A stretch of DNA of 59,347 nucleotides from Deltaproteobacteria bacterium (GTDB lineage Bacteria; UBA10199; GCA-002796325; JACPFF01): positions 91,449-150,795 of the forward strand of contig JACPFF010000015.1 in assembly GCA_016183065.1 (NCBI GenBank). The letters run 5' to 3'. Shown in pieces: positions 37,087-46,406 of the stretch. The number at the start of each line of letters is the position of its first letter. Positions within the stretch are counted from its first letter, which is position 1. Made by a program: the position numbers and the translations under genes. The notes below the pieces were generated by a model. That model did not search any database. It was not told where the DNA came from and saw only the letters and a program-made list of their open reading frames with translations.

Positions 37087-38412
37087 GTGAAGCCGGTGAT
37101 CGCCATCATTGGTCGTCCCAATGTGGGAAAATCGACCCTCTTTAACCGACTCATTGGTCGTCGACAGGCCGTGGTCCATAATGCACCCGGCGTAACGCGC
37201 GACCGCCTCTTTGGGACGTGCGAATGGAATGGCGCCCGGTGGCAGGTCGTCGACACCGGGGGGATGGCGATGGGGGAAGACACGCTCTCGCGGCAGGTCA
37301 TGCAACAGAGCCGGCAGGCCATGGCCGATGCCGATGTCATTCTCTCCCTCTTCGACGGACGATCCGGCCTGACACCACTCGATGCAACGGTCGTGGAGGC
37401 GGCACGCGGCACGGGTCGGCCCGTCCTCTTTGCGGTCAACAAGTGCGAGACGGACTGTCAGCCGCCCGAGGAGTTTTACCGGCTCGGCGTCGATCCACTC
37501 TTCGGCATTTCCGCAGAGCATGGCCTGGGAATTGATACCTTGCTCGACGGGATCGCAGAGGTATTGGCCACACACCACCCCATACCATCGGACGAGGCGA
37601 CAGCGGGAGAGGAAGGCCTCCTACGGGTGGCGCTCATTGGACGCCCCAATGTGGGGAAATCGACGCTCGTGAATACACTCGCCGGGGAAACCCGAGTGGT
37701 TGCCCATGACCTGCCGGGGACCACGCGCGACGTGATCGATGTCGATATTACGCGGCGAGGGGAGCGGGCATTGCTCCTCGATACCGCCGGCATTCGCCGC
37801 CGGGCGAGGATCCCGGAGGCGATCGAAAAATTCTCCGTGATCAAGGCGCTCCGGGCCATGGAACGCGCGGATGTCGTGGTCATTCTCACCGACGCGACGG
37901 AAGGGATGACGCATCAGGATCGCGCATTGGCTGCAGAAGCAGTGGCGCACGGTCGCCCCACGATCCTGGCGCTGAACAAATGGGACAGGGTGCAACAGCA
38001 GCCTGAGGCGCCGTCGGCCAGGGAGTATATCGAGGGAGTGGCCCAGATCATGGGCGCCCTGCGACGGATTCCCACGCTCCTCCTCTCGGCAAAAGAGGGG
38101 ACGGGTGTCGATCCCTTGTGGCAGACGGTCCAGAGCCTCGGAGGGGCCTCGCAGCGTCGACTCCCCACCAGCGTCCTCAATACGGTGATCGAACGTGTAC
38201 AGCAGCAACACCATATTCCGGTCCATCGTGGCCATAATGTCAAACTCTACTACGCCACGCAGACCGGTGTGCATCCCCCCCGCGTCGCCTGTTTTACGAA
38301 TTTCCCGGACGCGATTCCGCAGAGCTATCGCCGGTACCTTCTGCGCGCGCTCGAAGAGGCCTTTGAAAGCCCGGGCCTCCCGATCCGCCTCACATTCCGC
38401 AAAAAATCGTGA
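37087..38412 (+). CDS. der: Ribosome biogenesis GTPase Der (EngA)
   Basis: Tandem-GTPase factor for 50S assembly. 441 aa from GTG 37087, chosen because AGGAG lies 5 nt upstream. Two G domains: first VIAIIGRPNVGKSTLF, DTGGMAM, NKCE; second VALIGRPNVGKSTLV, DTAGIRRRAR, NKWD. A C-terminal KH-like domain follows. All motifs are intact. Confidence 0.97.
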   Translation: MKPVIAIIGRPNVGKSTLFNRLIGRRQAVVHNAPGVTRDRLFGTCEWNGARWQVVDTGGMAMGEDTLSRQVMQQSRQAMADADVILSLFDGRSGLTPLDATVVEAARGTGRPVLFAVNKCETDCQPPEEFYRLGVDPLFGISAEHGLGIDTLLDGIAEVLATHHPIPSDEATAGEEGLLRVALIGRPNVGKSTLVNTLAGETRVVAHDLPGTTRDVIDVDITRRGERALLLDTAGIRRRARIPEAIEKFSVIKALRAMERADVVVILTDATEGMTHQDRALAAEAVAHGRPTILALNKWDRVQQQPEAPSAREYIEGVAQIMGALRRIPTLLLSAKEGTGVDPLWQTVQSLGGASQRRLPTSVLNTVIERVQQQHHIPVHRGHNVKLYYATQTGVHPPRVACFTNFPDAIPQSYRRYLLRALEEAFESPGLPIRLTFRKKS

Positions 38413-38447
38413 CCGTCCGCCTCGGGAGAGAGGACCCGGGGATTTTT

Positions 38448-38476
38448 TTGACTTTTCATGTGGGCTCTTGTACCCT
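38448..38476 (+). promoter_or_regulatory. Sigma-70-like promoter of the diadenylate cyclase gene, leaderless geometry
   Basis: TTGACT (38448-38453), 17-bp spacer, TACCCT (38471-38476), 7 nt before ATG 38484. Confidence 0.65.
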
Positions 38477-38483
38477 CCCTCTT

Positions 38484-39377
38484 ATGCAGGCGGAAAATAT
38501 CGTCATTTTAAAATCGGCGTTTGCCATTGCCGCCAAGACCGGTGTGAAGACGGTCTTTATTTATATCGACCCGCTCGACGACCTGATCTACCCCCATCCT
38601 ATCCCCCGGAAACTGAGTCTCGTCCTGGTCACCAAGCGCCGCAAGCCAGGCGTGACCGATGAGGCGCACCATTCGCTCGCCGGCCGCGCCAAGGCCGTGG
38701 TGACCATCCCCAAGTTGTCATTGTCGCGGACATCGCTGATCAAGATGGCCGTGATGGTCGCGATGTCACGTCAGGAGATTCCGACCGATGAAGTCATGCT
38801 CTGTATTGCCGGGCATCGGGATCAGGACTGTCTCGACTGCATTCAGCGCATCGATCCCCAGCGCGAGACCGAGCTCCTCACGTCACGGGCCGGGTTCCGG
38901 GTGAGTGAAGCCATTGAACCCGCGGTCTTCGAGACGATCCTGAATCTGACGGTGGAGCTAGCAGAGAAGGGACGCGAGGGGAAGCCGATCGGCACCATTT
39001 TTGTGGTCGGTGACTCGGAGCGGGTGATGCAGCTTTCCAAGCAGATGATTATCAACCCGTTCAAGGGTTATGATGAGGCCGACCGCAATATTTTAAGCCC
39101 CGGCCTGAAAGAGACGATCCGCGAGTTTTCCGGCCTGGATGGGGCCTTTGTCGTGGCCGCGGATGGGACAGTGCTGACCGCGGGGCGGTATCTCGGCGCG
39201 GCCGCGGATGGCGCCCATTTGCCGCAAGGACTCGGGAGCCGGCATATGGCCGCAATCGGCATCACCGCATTGACGAAGGCGGTCGCCTTTGTTATCAGCG
39301 AATCGTCCGGCGATCTCCGTCTGTTCAAGGATGGAAAGATCGTCATGGAAATCGAAAAAAGCCAACCAAAGAAATAA
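38484..39377 (+). CDS. Diadenylate cyclase (c-di-AMP synthase), DacZ-like
   Basis: Predicted to join two ATP into cyclic di-AMP. 297 aa. The N-terminal half (1-190) is an alpha/beta domain of the type that precedes the DAC domain in DacZ-like proteins; it is soluble, unlike CdaA. The C-terminal DAC (DisA_N) domain carries the DGA motif at 219-221 and GSRHMAA at 251-257, matching the RHR-type ATP-binding motif with Met replacing the second Arg. No DisA DNA-binding region. The start is fixed by the promoter ending 7 nt upstream. The Arg-to-Met change should be tested for activity. Confidence 0.8.
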   Translation: MQAENIVILKSAFAIAAKTGVKTVFIYIDPLDDLIYPHPIPRKLSLVLVTKRRKPGVTDEAHHSLAGRAKAVVTIPKLSLSRTSLIKMAVMVAMSRQEIPTDEVMLCIAGHRDQDCLDCIQRIDPQRETELLTSRAGFRVSEAIEPAVFETILNLTVELAEKGREGKPIGTIFVVGDSERVMQLSKQMIINPFKGYDEADRNILSPGLKETIREFSGLDGAFVVAADGTVLTAGRYLGAAADGAHLPQGLGSRHMAAIGITALTKAVAFVISESSGDLRLFKDGKIVMEIEKSQPKK

Positions 39378-39411
39378 GTGATCACAGATGAGGATCACGG
39401 AGGAGGCCCCG

Positions 39412-39657
39412 ATGGGTTTGAGTCGCTTCGAGGAACATTTATTGACCGATCAACGGCTGCATCAGCGGTTTTTACGCGATGGCGTCCTGACGCCCAAGGA
39501 CGTGGAGAGACAAAATGCCGAGCTCCCCGATGTGAAACCCGAGGCGACCGAGCTCGTTATTCAGGAAGAACCGGGTGTCCAGATTACGTCAGAGGCGATC
39601 GCCATTGCTCCCACGTTTTCAGCGGTCGATGATGATGAGCCATATCGCGCCCATTGA
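39412..39657 (+). CDS. Small acidic protein, unrecognised
   Basis: 81 aa, start MGLSRFEEHLLTDQRL with GGAGGAGG 6 nt upstream. N-terminal helix, acidic C-terminus. Its last 97 bp overlap the 3' end of lipB on the other strand, an unusually deep convergent overlap. No family known to me. Confidence 0.55.
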   Translation: MGLSRFEEHLLTDQRLHQRFLRDGVLTPKDVERQNAELPDVKPEATELVIQEEPGVQITSEAIAIAPTFSAVDDDEPYRAH

Positions 39658-40373
39658 TTGCCTGCGGGCGTCGTGCATGGCATGGCAGGCGAACTTCCAA
39701 CCATCGGGGAAGAAACCACGGTCTGCAATTGGTGACAGAGTGCCGATATGAGCGCGCTCCGGGGGGGTGGCGTGGCGCAGAGGCGATGCAGAGAGGTGAC
39801 GCCGTGCGCTGAGAGTCCGCAGGGGACAAAATAGCGGTAGTGGGAGAGATCGACGGCGTAATTGAGCGCAAAGCCGTGTTGCGTAATGCCGCGACGGACA
39901 TGGAGCCCCAAGGCCGCAAGCTTCTCGCGTCCCACCCAGAGACCAGGATTGAGCGGATCGCGATCGGCCCGAATGCCAAATGCTGTGACCGTCGCAATGA
40001 GGAGTGACTCGATCATCCGCACAAAATCGCGGATGCCGATCTGTCGTGCCGAGAGATCGACAATCCAATAGCCGACGAGTTGTCCCGGCCCGTGATAGGT
40101 CATGCGACCGCCACGATTCGTTTCGACCACGTCGATGCCGGCCTCGCGCACGGTCGCGGGCGTTGCCCGCCAATCCCCCGCGCACGGTTGTCGCCCAAGG
40201 GTGATGACCGGCGGATGCTCACAGAGGAGGAGGACGTCGCGACACGTCCCCGCGGCCCGGGCGTGACGCTGCTCCTCTTGCAGGGCCCATGCCGCTCGAT
40301 AGGGGATGGCCCCGAGGTCTCTGACGTCGATGCCCGCGAGGGGATCAATCTGGGTAACATGTGGGAGGATCAT
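39561..40373 (-). CDS. lipB: Octanoyltransferase LipB
   Basis: Transfers octanoyl from ACP to lipoyl domains. 270 aa from ATG 40373, longer than the usual 200-230. The signature RGGRMTYHGPGQLVGY is complete, and the catalytic Cys/Lys site is in YFVPCGLSAHGVTSL. The C-terminal 60 residues after LCHQLQTV are low-complexity and probably not part of the fold; they overlap an antisense small gene. Starts 7 bp after the stop of the CDP-alcohol transferase. Confidence 0.93.
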   Translation of the reverse strand: MILPHVTQIDPLAGIDVRDLGAIPYRAAWALQEEQRHARAAGTCRDVLLLCEHPPVITLGRQPCAGDWRATPATVREAGIDVVETNRGGRMTYHGPGQLVGYWIVDLSARQIGIRDFVRMIESLLIATVTAFGIRADRDPLNPGLWVGREKLAALGLHVRRGITQHGFALNYAVDLSHYRYFVPCGLSAHGVTSLHRLCATPPPRSALISALCHQLQTVVSSPMVGSSPAMPCTTPAGNQWARYGSSSSTAENVGAMAIASDVIWTPGSS

Positions 40374-40380
40374 CGAGGCC

Positions 40381-40953
40381 TCACACCGACGAGGGAGCAC
40401 GCGTCTGGAGGAGTTCAATTCCGCGGCTGACATATTGCAACATGGTAATGACGATCAAACCGGTCGTGATGAAAATCCCGCCAAAGACAAAGTCTCCCAA
40501 TGGATAGACGCCGATCGCTACGCCGGGGACCACGAGATCGAGCAGTGCCATGGTCCCGATGAGAATGAGAAAGAGTGTGGTCGCTTTGCTCCAAAAAACT
40601 GGGGCATAGCGAATTTCCACCTTCGAAAGCCGCAGGATGCCCAGTCCGCCGACGATGAGGAGATCTTTGGCAAAGATCAGGATCACAAACCACCACGGGA
40701 TGATGTGGACCGTGGCGAGGAGGAGATAGGTCACGGCCATCAGCAGTTTGTCCGCGAGGGGATCGAGGATGGCGCCGGTCTTCGTCCGCTGATTCAGACG
40801 GCGTGCGATATATCCATCGATGAGGTCCGACCCTCCGGCGCAGAGGAAGAGGAGAAAGGCCACCAGATACCACTGGGCGAGAAAGGCCCAGAGAAAAAAC
40901 GGGATTGCCGCCAACCGAAAATAGGTCAAAATATTCGGGATGTTATAATTCAT
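40381..40953 (-). CDS. CDP-alcohol phosphatidyltransferase (second PgsA-like protein)
   Basis: 190 aa membrane protein with the full CDP-alcohol motif in SDLIDGYIARRLNQ...GAILDPLADK and five to six hydrophobic helices. It is a paralogue of pgsA at 5325-5927; the head group (glycerophosphate, inositol, archaetidyl-type or other) is not deducible. Promoter TTGACA (40991-40986), 17 bp, TAGATA (40968-40963) ends 9 nt before ATG 40953, so leaderless-like. lipB follows immediately. Confidence 0.85.
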   Translation of the reverse strand: MNYNIPNILTYFRLAAIPFFLWAFLAQWYLVAFLLFLCAGGSDLIDGYIARRLNQRTKTGAILDPLADKLLMAVTYLLLATVHIIPWWFVILIFAKDLLIVGGLGILRLSKVEIRYAPVFWSKATTLFLILIGTMALLDLVVPGVAIGVYPLGDFVFGGIFITTGLIVITMLQYVSRGIELLQTRAPSSV

Positions 40954-41005
40954 GCGCGCTGCTATCTATGCAAACTTGCCGAGAGTGTCAATATCGCACA
41001 TGGAG

Positions 41006-41032
41006 TTGACAGGCGGAGTGTGCTCGTATAAA
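41006..41032 (+). promoter_or_regulatory. Promoter of guaB, leaderless geometry
   Basis: TTGACA (41006-41011), 15-bp spacer, TATAAA (41027-41032), 8 nt before ATG 41041. No Shine-Dalgarno in the 8-nt gap. It overlaps the divergent promoter of the CDP-alcohol transferase (TTGACA 40991-40986). Confidence 0.65.
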
Positions 41033-41040
41033 ACTCGTCC

Positions 41041-42522
41041 ATGGAACTCCAGAACACCGCACAACAGATCCCGGAAGCCCTCACCTTTGACGATGTCTTG
41101 TTGGTGCCGCAGGCCTCGGCCGTCCTCCCCACCACTGTCGAGACCGCCACGCCCGTGGGGCGCGAGTTCACGCTACAGGTGCCGCTGATCAGCGCCGCCA
41201 TGGATACGGTCACGGACGCTCGCATGGCCATTGCCATGGCGCAGGTCGGCGGATTGGGGATCATCCACAAAAACATGTCGATCGAGGAGGAAGCGGCGGC
41301 GGTTGCGCGGGTGAAGAAGTTTGAAAGTGGCCGTGTGGTGCAGCCGGTCACACTCGGTCCCGATGAACCAGTGTCGCATGCCATGGAAATGCAGCGACAA
41401 CATCAGATCACCGGCTTTCCAATCGTCGATCGCCAAGGGATCCTCGTCGGCATTCTCACCAATCGCGATATCCGTGCGGCAGGAGATCCCGCACGGCCGA
41501 TTCATACCGCCATGACGCCACGGTCGGCACTTGTGACCGCGGAGGAATCCGTGACCATTGAAGAGGCGACCCGTCTGATGCATGAACGCCGGGTCGAAAA
41601 ACTGCCGATCCTCCATCGCGACGGCCGCCTCCACGGACTGATCACCTTGAAGGACCTCCAGATGCGGCGGACCTATCCCAAGGCGAGCAAGGACCCGGCG
41701 AGTCGCCTCTGTGTCGGTGCGGCCGTCGGTGTCGGCGGGAGTGCCGTGGAACGTGCAGCGGCCCTGATCGAGGCCGGTGTCGACCTCCTCTGTATCGACA
41801 CGGCCCACGGCCATTCGACGCATGTGATGGAGACGGTGCGGACCGTACGACAGCGATGGACAACCGTGGCGGTGATGGCCGGCAATGTCTCAACAGCCGA
41901 AGGTGTGGCGGCCTTGTGTGACGCCGGGGCCACGGCAGTGAAGGTCGGGCAGGGGCCCGGCAGTATCTGCACGACGCGTATTGTCTCTGGCTGTGGCATG
42001 CCGCAGCTCTCGGCGATCCTTGACTGCGCGCCTGTCACTCGTGCGCGGGGGGTCACGTTGGTGGCCGATGGCGGGATCAAGTTTTCCGGCGATATCGTCA
42101 AAGCCTTGGCTGCCGGGGCCGATGCCGTCATGATCGGCTCGCTCCTCGCCGGCACCGACGAGGCCCCGGGAGAGGTCATTCTCTATCAGGGGCGTCGGTA
42201 CAAGATCTATCGCGGCATGGGATCGATTTCCGCCATGATGGATGGCGGTCGCGACCGCTACGGACAAGGCGACATCACCGACACGGCAAAGCTGGTGCCC
42301 GAGGGCATTGAGGGACGCGTCCCCTATCGGGGCCGTGTTGCCGACACGGTGTTTCAGCTGGTGGGCGGAGTCCGTTCCGGGATGGGTTATGTCGGTGCGG
42401 CTTCGCTCGCCGAGTTGCGGGCGCGGGCACGGTTTGTGCGCATCGGGTCGGCCGGGCTGCGCGAGTCGCATGTCCATGATGTCATGATCACCAAAGAGGC
42501 CCCCAATTATTCGATCGAATAA
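41041..42522 (+). CDS. guaB: Inosine-5'-monophosphate dehydrogenase
   Basis: Oxidises IMP to XMP with NAD+. 493 aa. Two CBS domains (about 95-205) are inserted in the TIM barrel: [13 protein letters not shown] and [13 protein letters not shown]. The catalytic loop is [19 protein letters not shown] with the active-site Cys, then the flap [16 protein letters not shown]. Complete. guaA follows 15 bp later and is probably co-transcribed. Confidence 0.98.
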   Translation: MELQNTAQQIPEALTFDDVLLVPQASAVLPTTVETATPVGREFTLQVPLISAAMDTVTDARMAIAMAQVGGLGIIHKNMSIEEEAAAVARVKKFESGRVVQPVTLGPDEPVSHAMEMQRQHQITGFPIVDRQGILVGILTNRDIRAAGDPARPIHTAMTPRSALVTAEESVTIEEATRLMHERRVEKLPILHRDGRLHGLITLKDLQMRRTYPKASKDPASRLCVGAAVGVGGSAVERAAALIEAGVDLLCIDTAHGHSTHVMETVRTVRQRWTTVAVMAGNVSTAEGVAALCDAGATAVKVGQGPGSICTTRIVSGCGMPQLSAILDCAPVTRARGVTLVADGGIKFSGDIVKALAAGADAVMIGSLLAGTDEAPGEVILYQGRRYKIYRGMGSISAMMDGGRDRYGQGDITDTAKLVPEGIEGRVPYRGRVADTVFQLVGGVRSGMGYVGAASLAELRARARFVRIGSAGLRESHVHDVMITKEAPNYSIE

Positions 42523-42537
42523 TGGTCACGACACCCT

Positions 42538-44127
42538 ATGGATAAGATACTGATCCTCGATTTCGGTTCGCAATATACCCAACTGATCGCCCGGCGCGTG
42601 CGTGAGGCCAAAGTCTATTGCGAAATCCATCCGTGTACGTGGCCGTTTGAGGCCGTCCGTGCGTTTGCACCGTGCGGGGTCATCCTCTCCGGCGGGCCGT
42701 CGTCCATTGCAGGGACTCACGGACCCTCCGACGCTCGCTCGCCGTGCGCGCCGCAAACCATTTGAGGCGCGGATGCACCGCAGCTCGATCAGCGGATCCT
42801 CCAGCTGGGGGTGCCGGTGTTAGGGATCTGCTATGGCATGCAAGCCATGGCCGCCCTTGAGGGGGGGAAGGTGGGTGGCGGCACGCGCCGGGAATATGGC
42901 GAAGCGCATGTCCACTATGTCACCAACCACCCGCTCTTTCGGGGAGTCCCAGCGGGACCGCAATCGGTCTGGATGAGCCACGGCGACCATGTGGAGCGAG
43001 TGCCGCCAGACTTTTCCGTACTCGCGCAGAGCACGTCGGTTCCGGTCGCCGCCATGGGTGATGACACCCGGCGGCTCTATGGATTGCAATTTCATCCCGA
43101 GGTGATGCACACACAACACGGCCGAGACATCCTCCACAACTTTCTCTTTCCCCTCTGTGACGCGCATGCGGAGTGGACCATGGGGTCGTTCATCGAACGG
43201 GCCATTGCCAAGATTCGCGAGACCGTGGGGACGGCGCACGTCGTCTGCGGTGTTTCCGGTGGTGTCGATTCCTCGGTGGTGGCGACACTGCTCCATCGTG
43301 CGATCGGGGACCAACTCAGCTGCATTTTTGTCGATACGGGGTTGTTGCGAAAAAAGGAGGGAGAGAACATCCCCCGTTTTTTTGCGCAGCATCTCGGGAT
43401 CCCGCTGCAATCGATTGCGGCAGGGCCGCGGTTTTTGGCGCGCCTTGCAGGTGTGGTCGATCCCGAAGAGAAGCGGAAAATCATCGGGCACGAGTTTATT
43501 GCGGTCTTTGAGGAGGCTGCCCGGCAGATCCCTGGTGTCGAATTTCTGGCACAAGGGACGCTCTATCCCGACGTGATTGAGTCCGTGTCATTCAAGGGAC
43601 CTTCGGCCACCATTAAGTCCCATCATAACGTCGGCGGACTTCCAGAGGCGATGGGATTGCGGTTGTTGGAGCCCCTGCGGGAGTTATTTAAAGACGAAGT
43701 GCGGCAGCTCGGTGAAGAGCTGGGCATGCCACGAGAAGCGGTGTGGCGCCATCCGTTCCCCGGACCCGGGCTGGCCGTACGCATTCTCGGCGCTGTCACA
43801 CCGCGCGCGGTGGCCATGGTGCAGGAGGCCGATGACCTCATGATGGACGAAGTGAAACGTGCCGGATGGTATGACCACGTCTGGCAGATGTTTGCCGTCC
43901 TCCTCCCCGTCCAAACAGTCGGCGTAATGGGCGATGCCCGCACCTACGAACACGTCATCGCCATTCGTGCGGTCACCAGCCATGACGGCATGACGGCCGA
44001 TTGGGCGAAACTCCCGGCCGAACTCCTGGGGTGCATCTCCAACAGCATCATTAATGAAGTGACTGGCGTGAACCGAGTGGTCTATGATATCACCTCGAAA
44101 CCGCCCGGGACGATTGAGTGGGAGTAG
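42538..44127 (+). pseudogene. guaA: GMP synthase (glutamine-hydrolysing), reading frame interrupted
   Basis: Converts XMP to GMP. The frame starts at ATG 42538 ([20 protein letters not shown]) and reads [13 protein letters not shown], then hits TGA at 42763-42765. The same frame resumes without any shift and reads [25 protein letters not shown], containing the glutaminase Cys, followed by a complete synthetase and C-terminal domain with P-loop [15 protein letters not shown]. Comparison with family members shows an extra 18 codons (42714-42767) carrying the stop. A GTG at 42811 could start a 438-aa product lacking the first 91 residues. The rest is under no obvious decay. Confidence 0.85.
42714..42767 (+). 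other. 54-bp in-frame insertion in guaA carrying TGA
   Basis: Removing exactly these 54 bases restores [16 protein letters not shown], which aligns without gaps to the usual GuaA sequence. The insertion is GC-rich; its complement contains GCGCGCACGGCGAGCGAG, 16 of 18 bases like the GCGCGCACCGCGCGCGAG core of the tandem repeats at 4985-5270. It contains TGA (42763-42765) and a short CGCGCC/GGCGCG stem. Confidence 0.75.
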
Positions 44128-44142
44128 GGCGTGGAGCACGTC

Positions 44143-45102
44143 ATGAGCGGCCGGTCGCATATCCATCATCCAAAGGTTGACCAGCACGAAGGCCATCATG
44201 ATCATGCGCATGGCGGGATGACGCCCCACGAGCACCATCATCGACACGCTCATCCCTATCGTCCGGAGGAACGACGCCGTCTCGGAATCTGCATGGTGTT
44301 GACCGGTCTCATGATGCTCGGTGAGACCGTGGGGGGCCTGTGGAGCAACAGCCTGGCGCTCCTCTCCGACGCGGGCCACATGTTGACCCATTTTTTTGCG
44401 TTGGCCGTCAGCTATCTGGCCATCCGGTTTGCCGCTCGACCACCCACGAAATCGGCGACTTATGGATACTATCGCATTGAAGTCCTCTCGGCACTGCTCA
44501 ATGCCGTCACGCTCGTCATAATCTGTGCATGGATCTGTTACGCGGCGATCGGCCGTTTGCGTCATCCACAGGAGGTCCAGAGCGTCCAGATGGTGGTGGT
44601 CGCCGTGGTCGGACTGATCGTCAATCTCGCCACCGCGATGATTCTCCACGGCGCGAGCCGAGAAGATCGCAACATCAAGGGGGCGTATCTGCACATGCTC
44701 GGCGACACACTTTCTTCGGTTGCCGTGATTCTGGGTGGCATTGCCATGACCATGTGGAATACCTACATTATTGATCCGCTCTTGAGCATCCTCCTCTGTG
44801 TCATCATCCTGCTCTGGGCCTATGGATTGACACGCGACGCCATTCGCGTCCTGATGGAAGCCACGCCGGAGCATATCACCGTCGATGTGGTCGCAGAGAC
44901 CCTGCAACAGGCCATTCCCGAGATTGCGGCCGTGAATGACCTCCATCTCTGGGAGATCACGAATCGGATGTATGCCCTGACAGCGCACGTGCACGTGGGG
45001 AATATTTCCGTGGCAGAGACCATGCGGATTCGGCAAACAGCCGAGCAACTCCTCGACGAGCGCTTCGACATCACCCACGCCATCCTCCAGTTCGAATGCT
45101 AG
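44143..45102 (+). CDS. Cation diffusion facilitator (zinc/cobalt/cadmium exporter, CzcD type)
   Basis: 319 aa from ATG 44143 (GGAG 6 nt upstream). A His-rich N-terminus ([20 protein letters not shown], 5-24) binds metal. Six transmembrane helices follow; metal-site motifs are SDAGHMLTH in TM2 and [11 protein letters not shown] in TM5 (HxxxD). A C-terminal cytoplasmic domain ends at HAILQFEC. Metal specificity is inferred; zinc is most common. Confidence 0.92.
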   Translation: MSGRSHIHHPKVDQHEGHHDHAHGGMTPHEHHHRHAHPYRPEERRRLGICMVLTGLMMLGETVGGLWSNSLALLSDAGHMLTHFFALAVSYLAIRFAARPPTKSATYGYYRIEVLSALLNAVTLVIICAWICYAAIGRLRHPQEVQSVQMVVVAVVGLIVNLATAMILHGASREDRNIKGAYLHMLGDTLSSVAVILGGIAMTMWNTYIIDPLLSILLCVIILLWAYGLTRDAIRVLMEATPEHITVDVVAETLQQAIPEIAAVNDLHLWEITNRMYALTAHVHVGNISVAETMRIRQTAEQLLDERFDITHAILQFEC

Positions 45103-45191
45103 GGGGGGTACGTCATACACCGTGCAACCAATCGAAATCATTTGTTGTTTTATTGATATTCACTGGTTTGCGCGCCTATGACGTACCCGGC

Positions 45192-45220
45192 TTGACATGG
45201 TGGACCGGGGCGATTAGGGC
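45192..45220 (+). promoter_or_regulatory. Promoter of folE, leaderless geometry
   Basis: TTGACA (45192-45197), 17-bp spacer, TAGGGC (45215-45220), 7 nt before ATG 45228. Confidence 0.6.
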
Positions 45221-45227
45221 GCCTCTC

Positions 45228-45773
45228 ATGCAGCAGCACATTGCGGCCATGTTACGGGCGCTGGGTGAGGATCCCGCGCGTGAAGGATTGCAACGCACCC
45301 CCGAACGGATGGAGCGTTCGCTCCGATTTCTGACGGACGGGTACCGCCAAGATCCGATGCAGTTGTTGCGAGACGCGGTCTTTACCGAGCGCTATCGGGA
45401 GATGGTCGTTGTGCGCGATATCCCGTTCTACAGTCTCTGCGAACACCATCTCCTTCCGTTTTTTGGGAAGGCCCACGTGGCCTATCTCCCCAAGGGGAAA
45501 TTGGTCGGGCTCTCAAAAATTCCCCGCATGGTCGATCTCTTTGCGCGGCGTCTGCAAGTGCAGGAACGGATGACGCAGCAGATCGCCGAGACCCTGCACG
45601 AGATTCTTCAGCCGTACGGCGTGGGCGTCGTCCTCGAGGCCCAGCACCTCTGCATGCAGATGCGTGGTGTGGAAAAAGAGGGGACGACGATGACCACCTC
45701 GACCATGCTCGGCACCTTTGAATCCGTGCACCGCACGCGCGAAGAATTCTTAAGCCTCATCCGCGCCAGATAG
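45228..45773 (+). CDS. folE: GTP cyclohydrolase I
   Basis: First enzyme of folate/pterin synthesis. 181 aa from ATG 45228; the longer frame upstream (45096) is not homologous. Zinc ligands: Cys in [20 protein letters not shown], the adjacent His, and the later Cys in [34 protein letters not shown] is the conserved catalytic/subunit block. The stop overlaps trmB, on the other strand, by 24 bp. Confidence 0.95.
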   Translation: MQQHIAAMLRALGEDPAREGLQRTPERMERSLRFLTDGYRQDPMQLLRDAVFTERYREMVVVRDIPFYSLCEHHLLPFFGKAHVAYLPKGKLVGLSKIPRMVDLFARRLQVQERMTQQIAETLHEILQPYGVGVVLEAQHLCMQMRGVEKEGTTMTTSTMLGTFESVHRTREEFLSLIRAR

Positions 45774-46385
45774 CGCCTGACGGCGATAGTGTTGGGAATA
45801 AATCGTTCGGCCTGCGGCGATCCATTTTTGTGCAAAATAGGTGGGAAAGGTGTCAACGCCGCCGGTGCGAATGGCTGGCGTGTGGCAGCTCTGCAACCGT
45901 GGCTCGTCCGCAATGACCCGCGCGACCTCCTCTGCATAGTCGTGGACGTCGGTGGTAAAGTAGAGCGTGCCATCAGAGGCGAGGGTATCGGCCAGGAGGG
46001 TCAGCATATGCGGCTGCATCAGCCGGCGCGGCGCGTGCCGTCGCTTGGGCCACGGATCGGGAAAGTTGATATAGATGCGCTGCACCGGCGCCTCGTGCTG
46101 CAGGGATGGCAGGATCATGCGGGCATCGCCGAGGAGGAGCGAGACATTGTCCAGGGTCCCGCGTCGATGGCACAATGTGATAAACCGTCTGGTCTTGATT
46201 TCGATACCGATGATATGCACCGCGGGATGCGTCCGCGCGAGGTGAAAGAGAAAATCGCCGCGCCCTGGTCCAATTTCGACAAAACATGCTGTATGGCCTC
46301 TCGGTTGTGCAGGGAGCAGGACGGTCGGCGCTTGCCACCCGAGCCGGTTTTCTCTCATCATAGACATGCGACGCCCCCATAACAT
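45750..46385 (-). CDS. trmB: tRNA (guanine-N7-)-methyltransferase
   Basis: Makes m7G46 in tRNA. About 211 aa from ATG 46385; an inner start at 46367 (MSMMREN) is about equally good. SAM-binding motif [17 protein letters not shown] and the family signature [18 protein letters not shown] are present. Divergent from the Xer gene with only 21-40 bp between starts. Confidence 0.9.
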   Translation of the reverse strand: MLWGRRMSMMRENRLGWQAPTVLLPAQPRGHTACFVEIGPGRGDFLFHLARTHPAVHIIGIEIKTRRFITLCHRRGTLDNVSLLLGDARMILPSLQHEAPVQRIYINFPDPWPKRRHAPRRLMQPHMLTLLADTLASDGTLYFTTDVHDYAEEVARVIADEPRLQSCHTPAIRTGGVDTFPTYFAQKWIAAGRTIYSQHYRRQALSGADEA

Positions 46386-46406
46386 AGTCTCCCCGCGAGG
46401 CAAGGG

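Noticed and set aside
42763-42765. TGA in guaA as selenocysteine or a reassigned codon
   Set aside because: TGA ends many genes here (for example rlmB and the kinase), GuaA has no selenocysteine forms known to me, and no typical SECIS hairpin is visible right after it.
43684-45141. 485-codon antisense frame over guaA and the cation exporter
   Set aside because: Lies entirely opposite recognised genes and is His/Asp-rich in the way typical of antisense frames in GC-rich coding DNA. The same holds for 6954-8363, 22459-23724 and 31198-32112.
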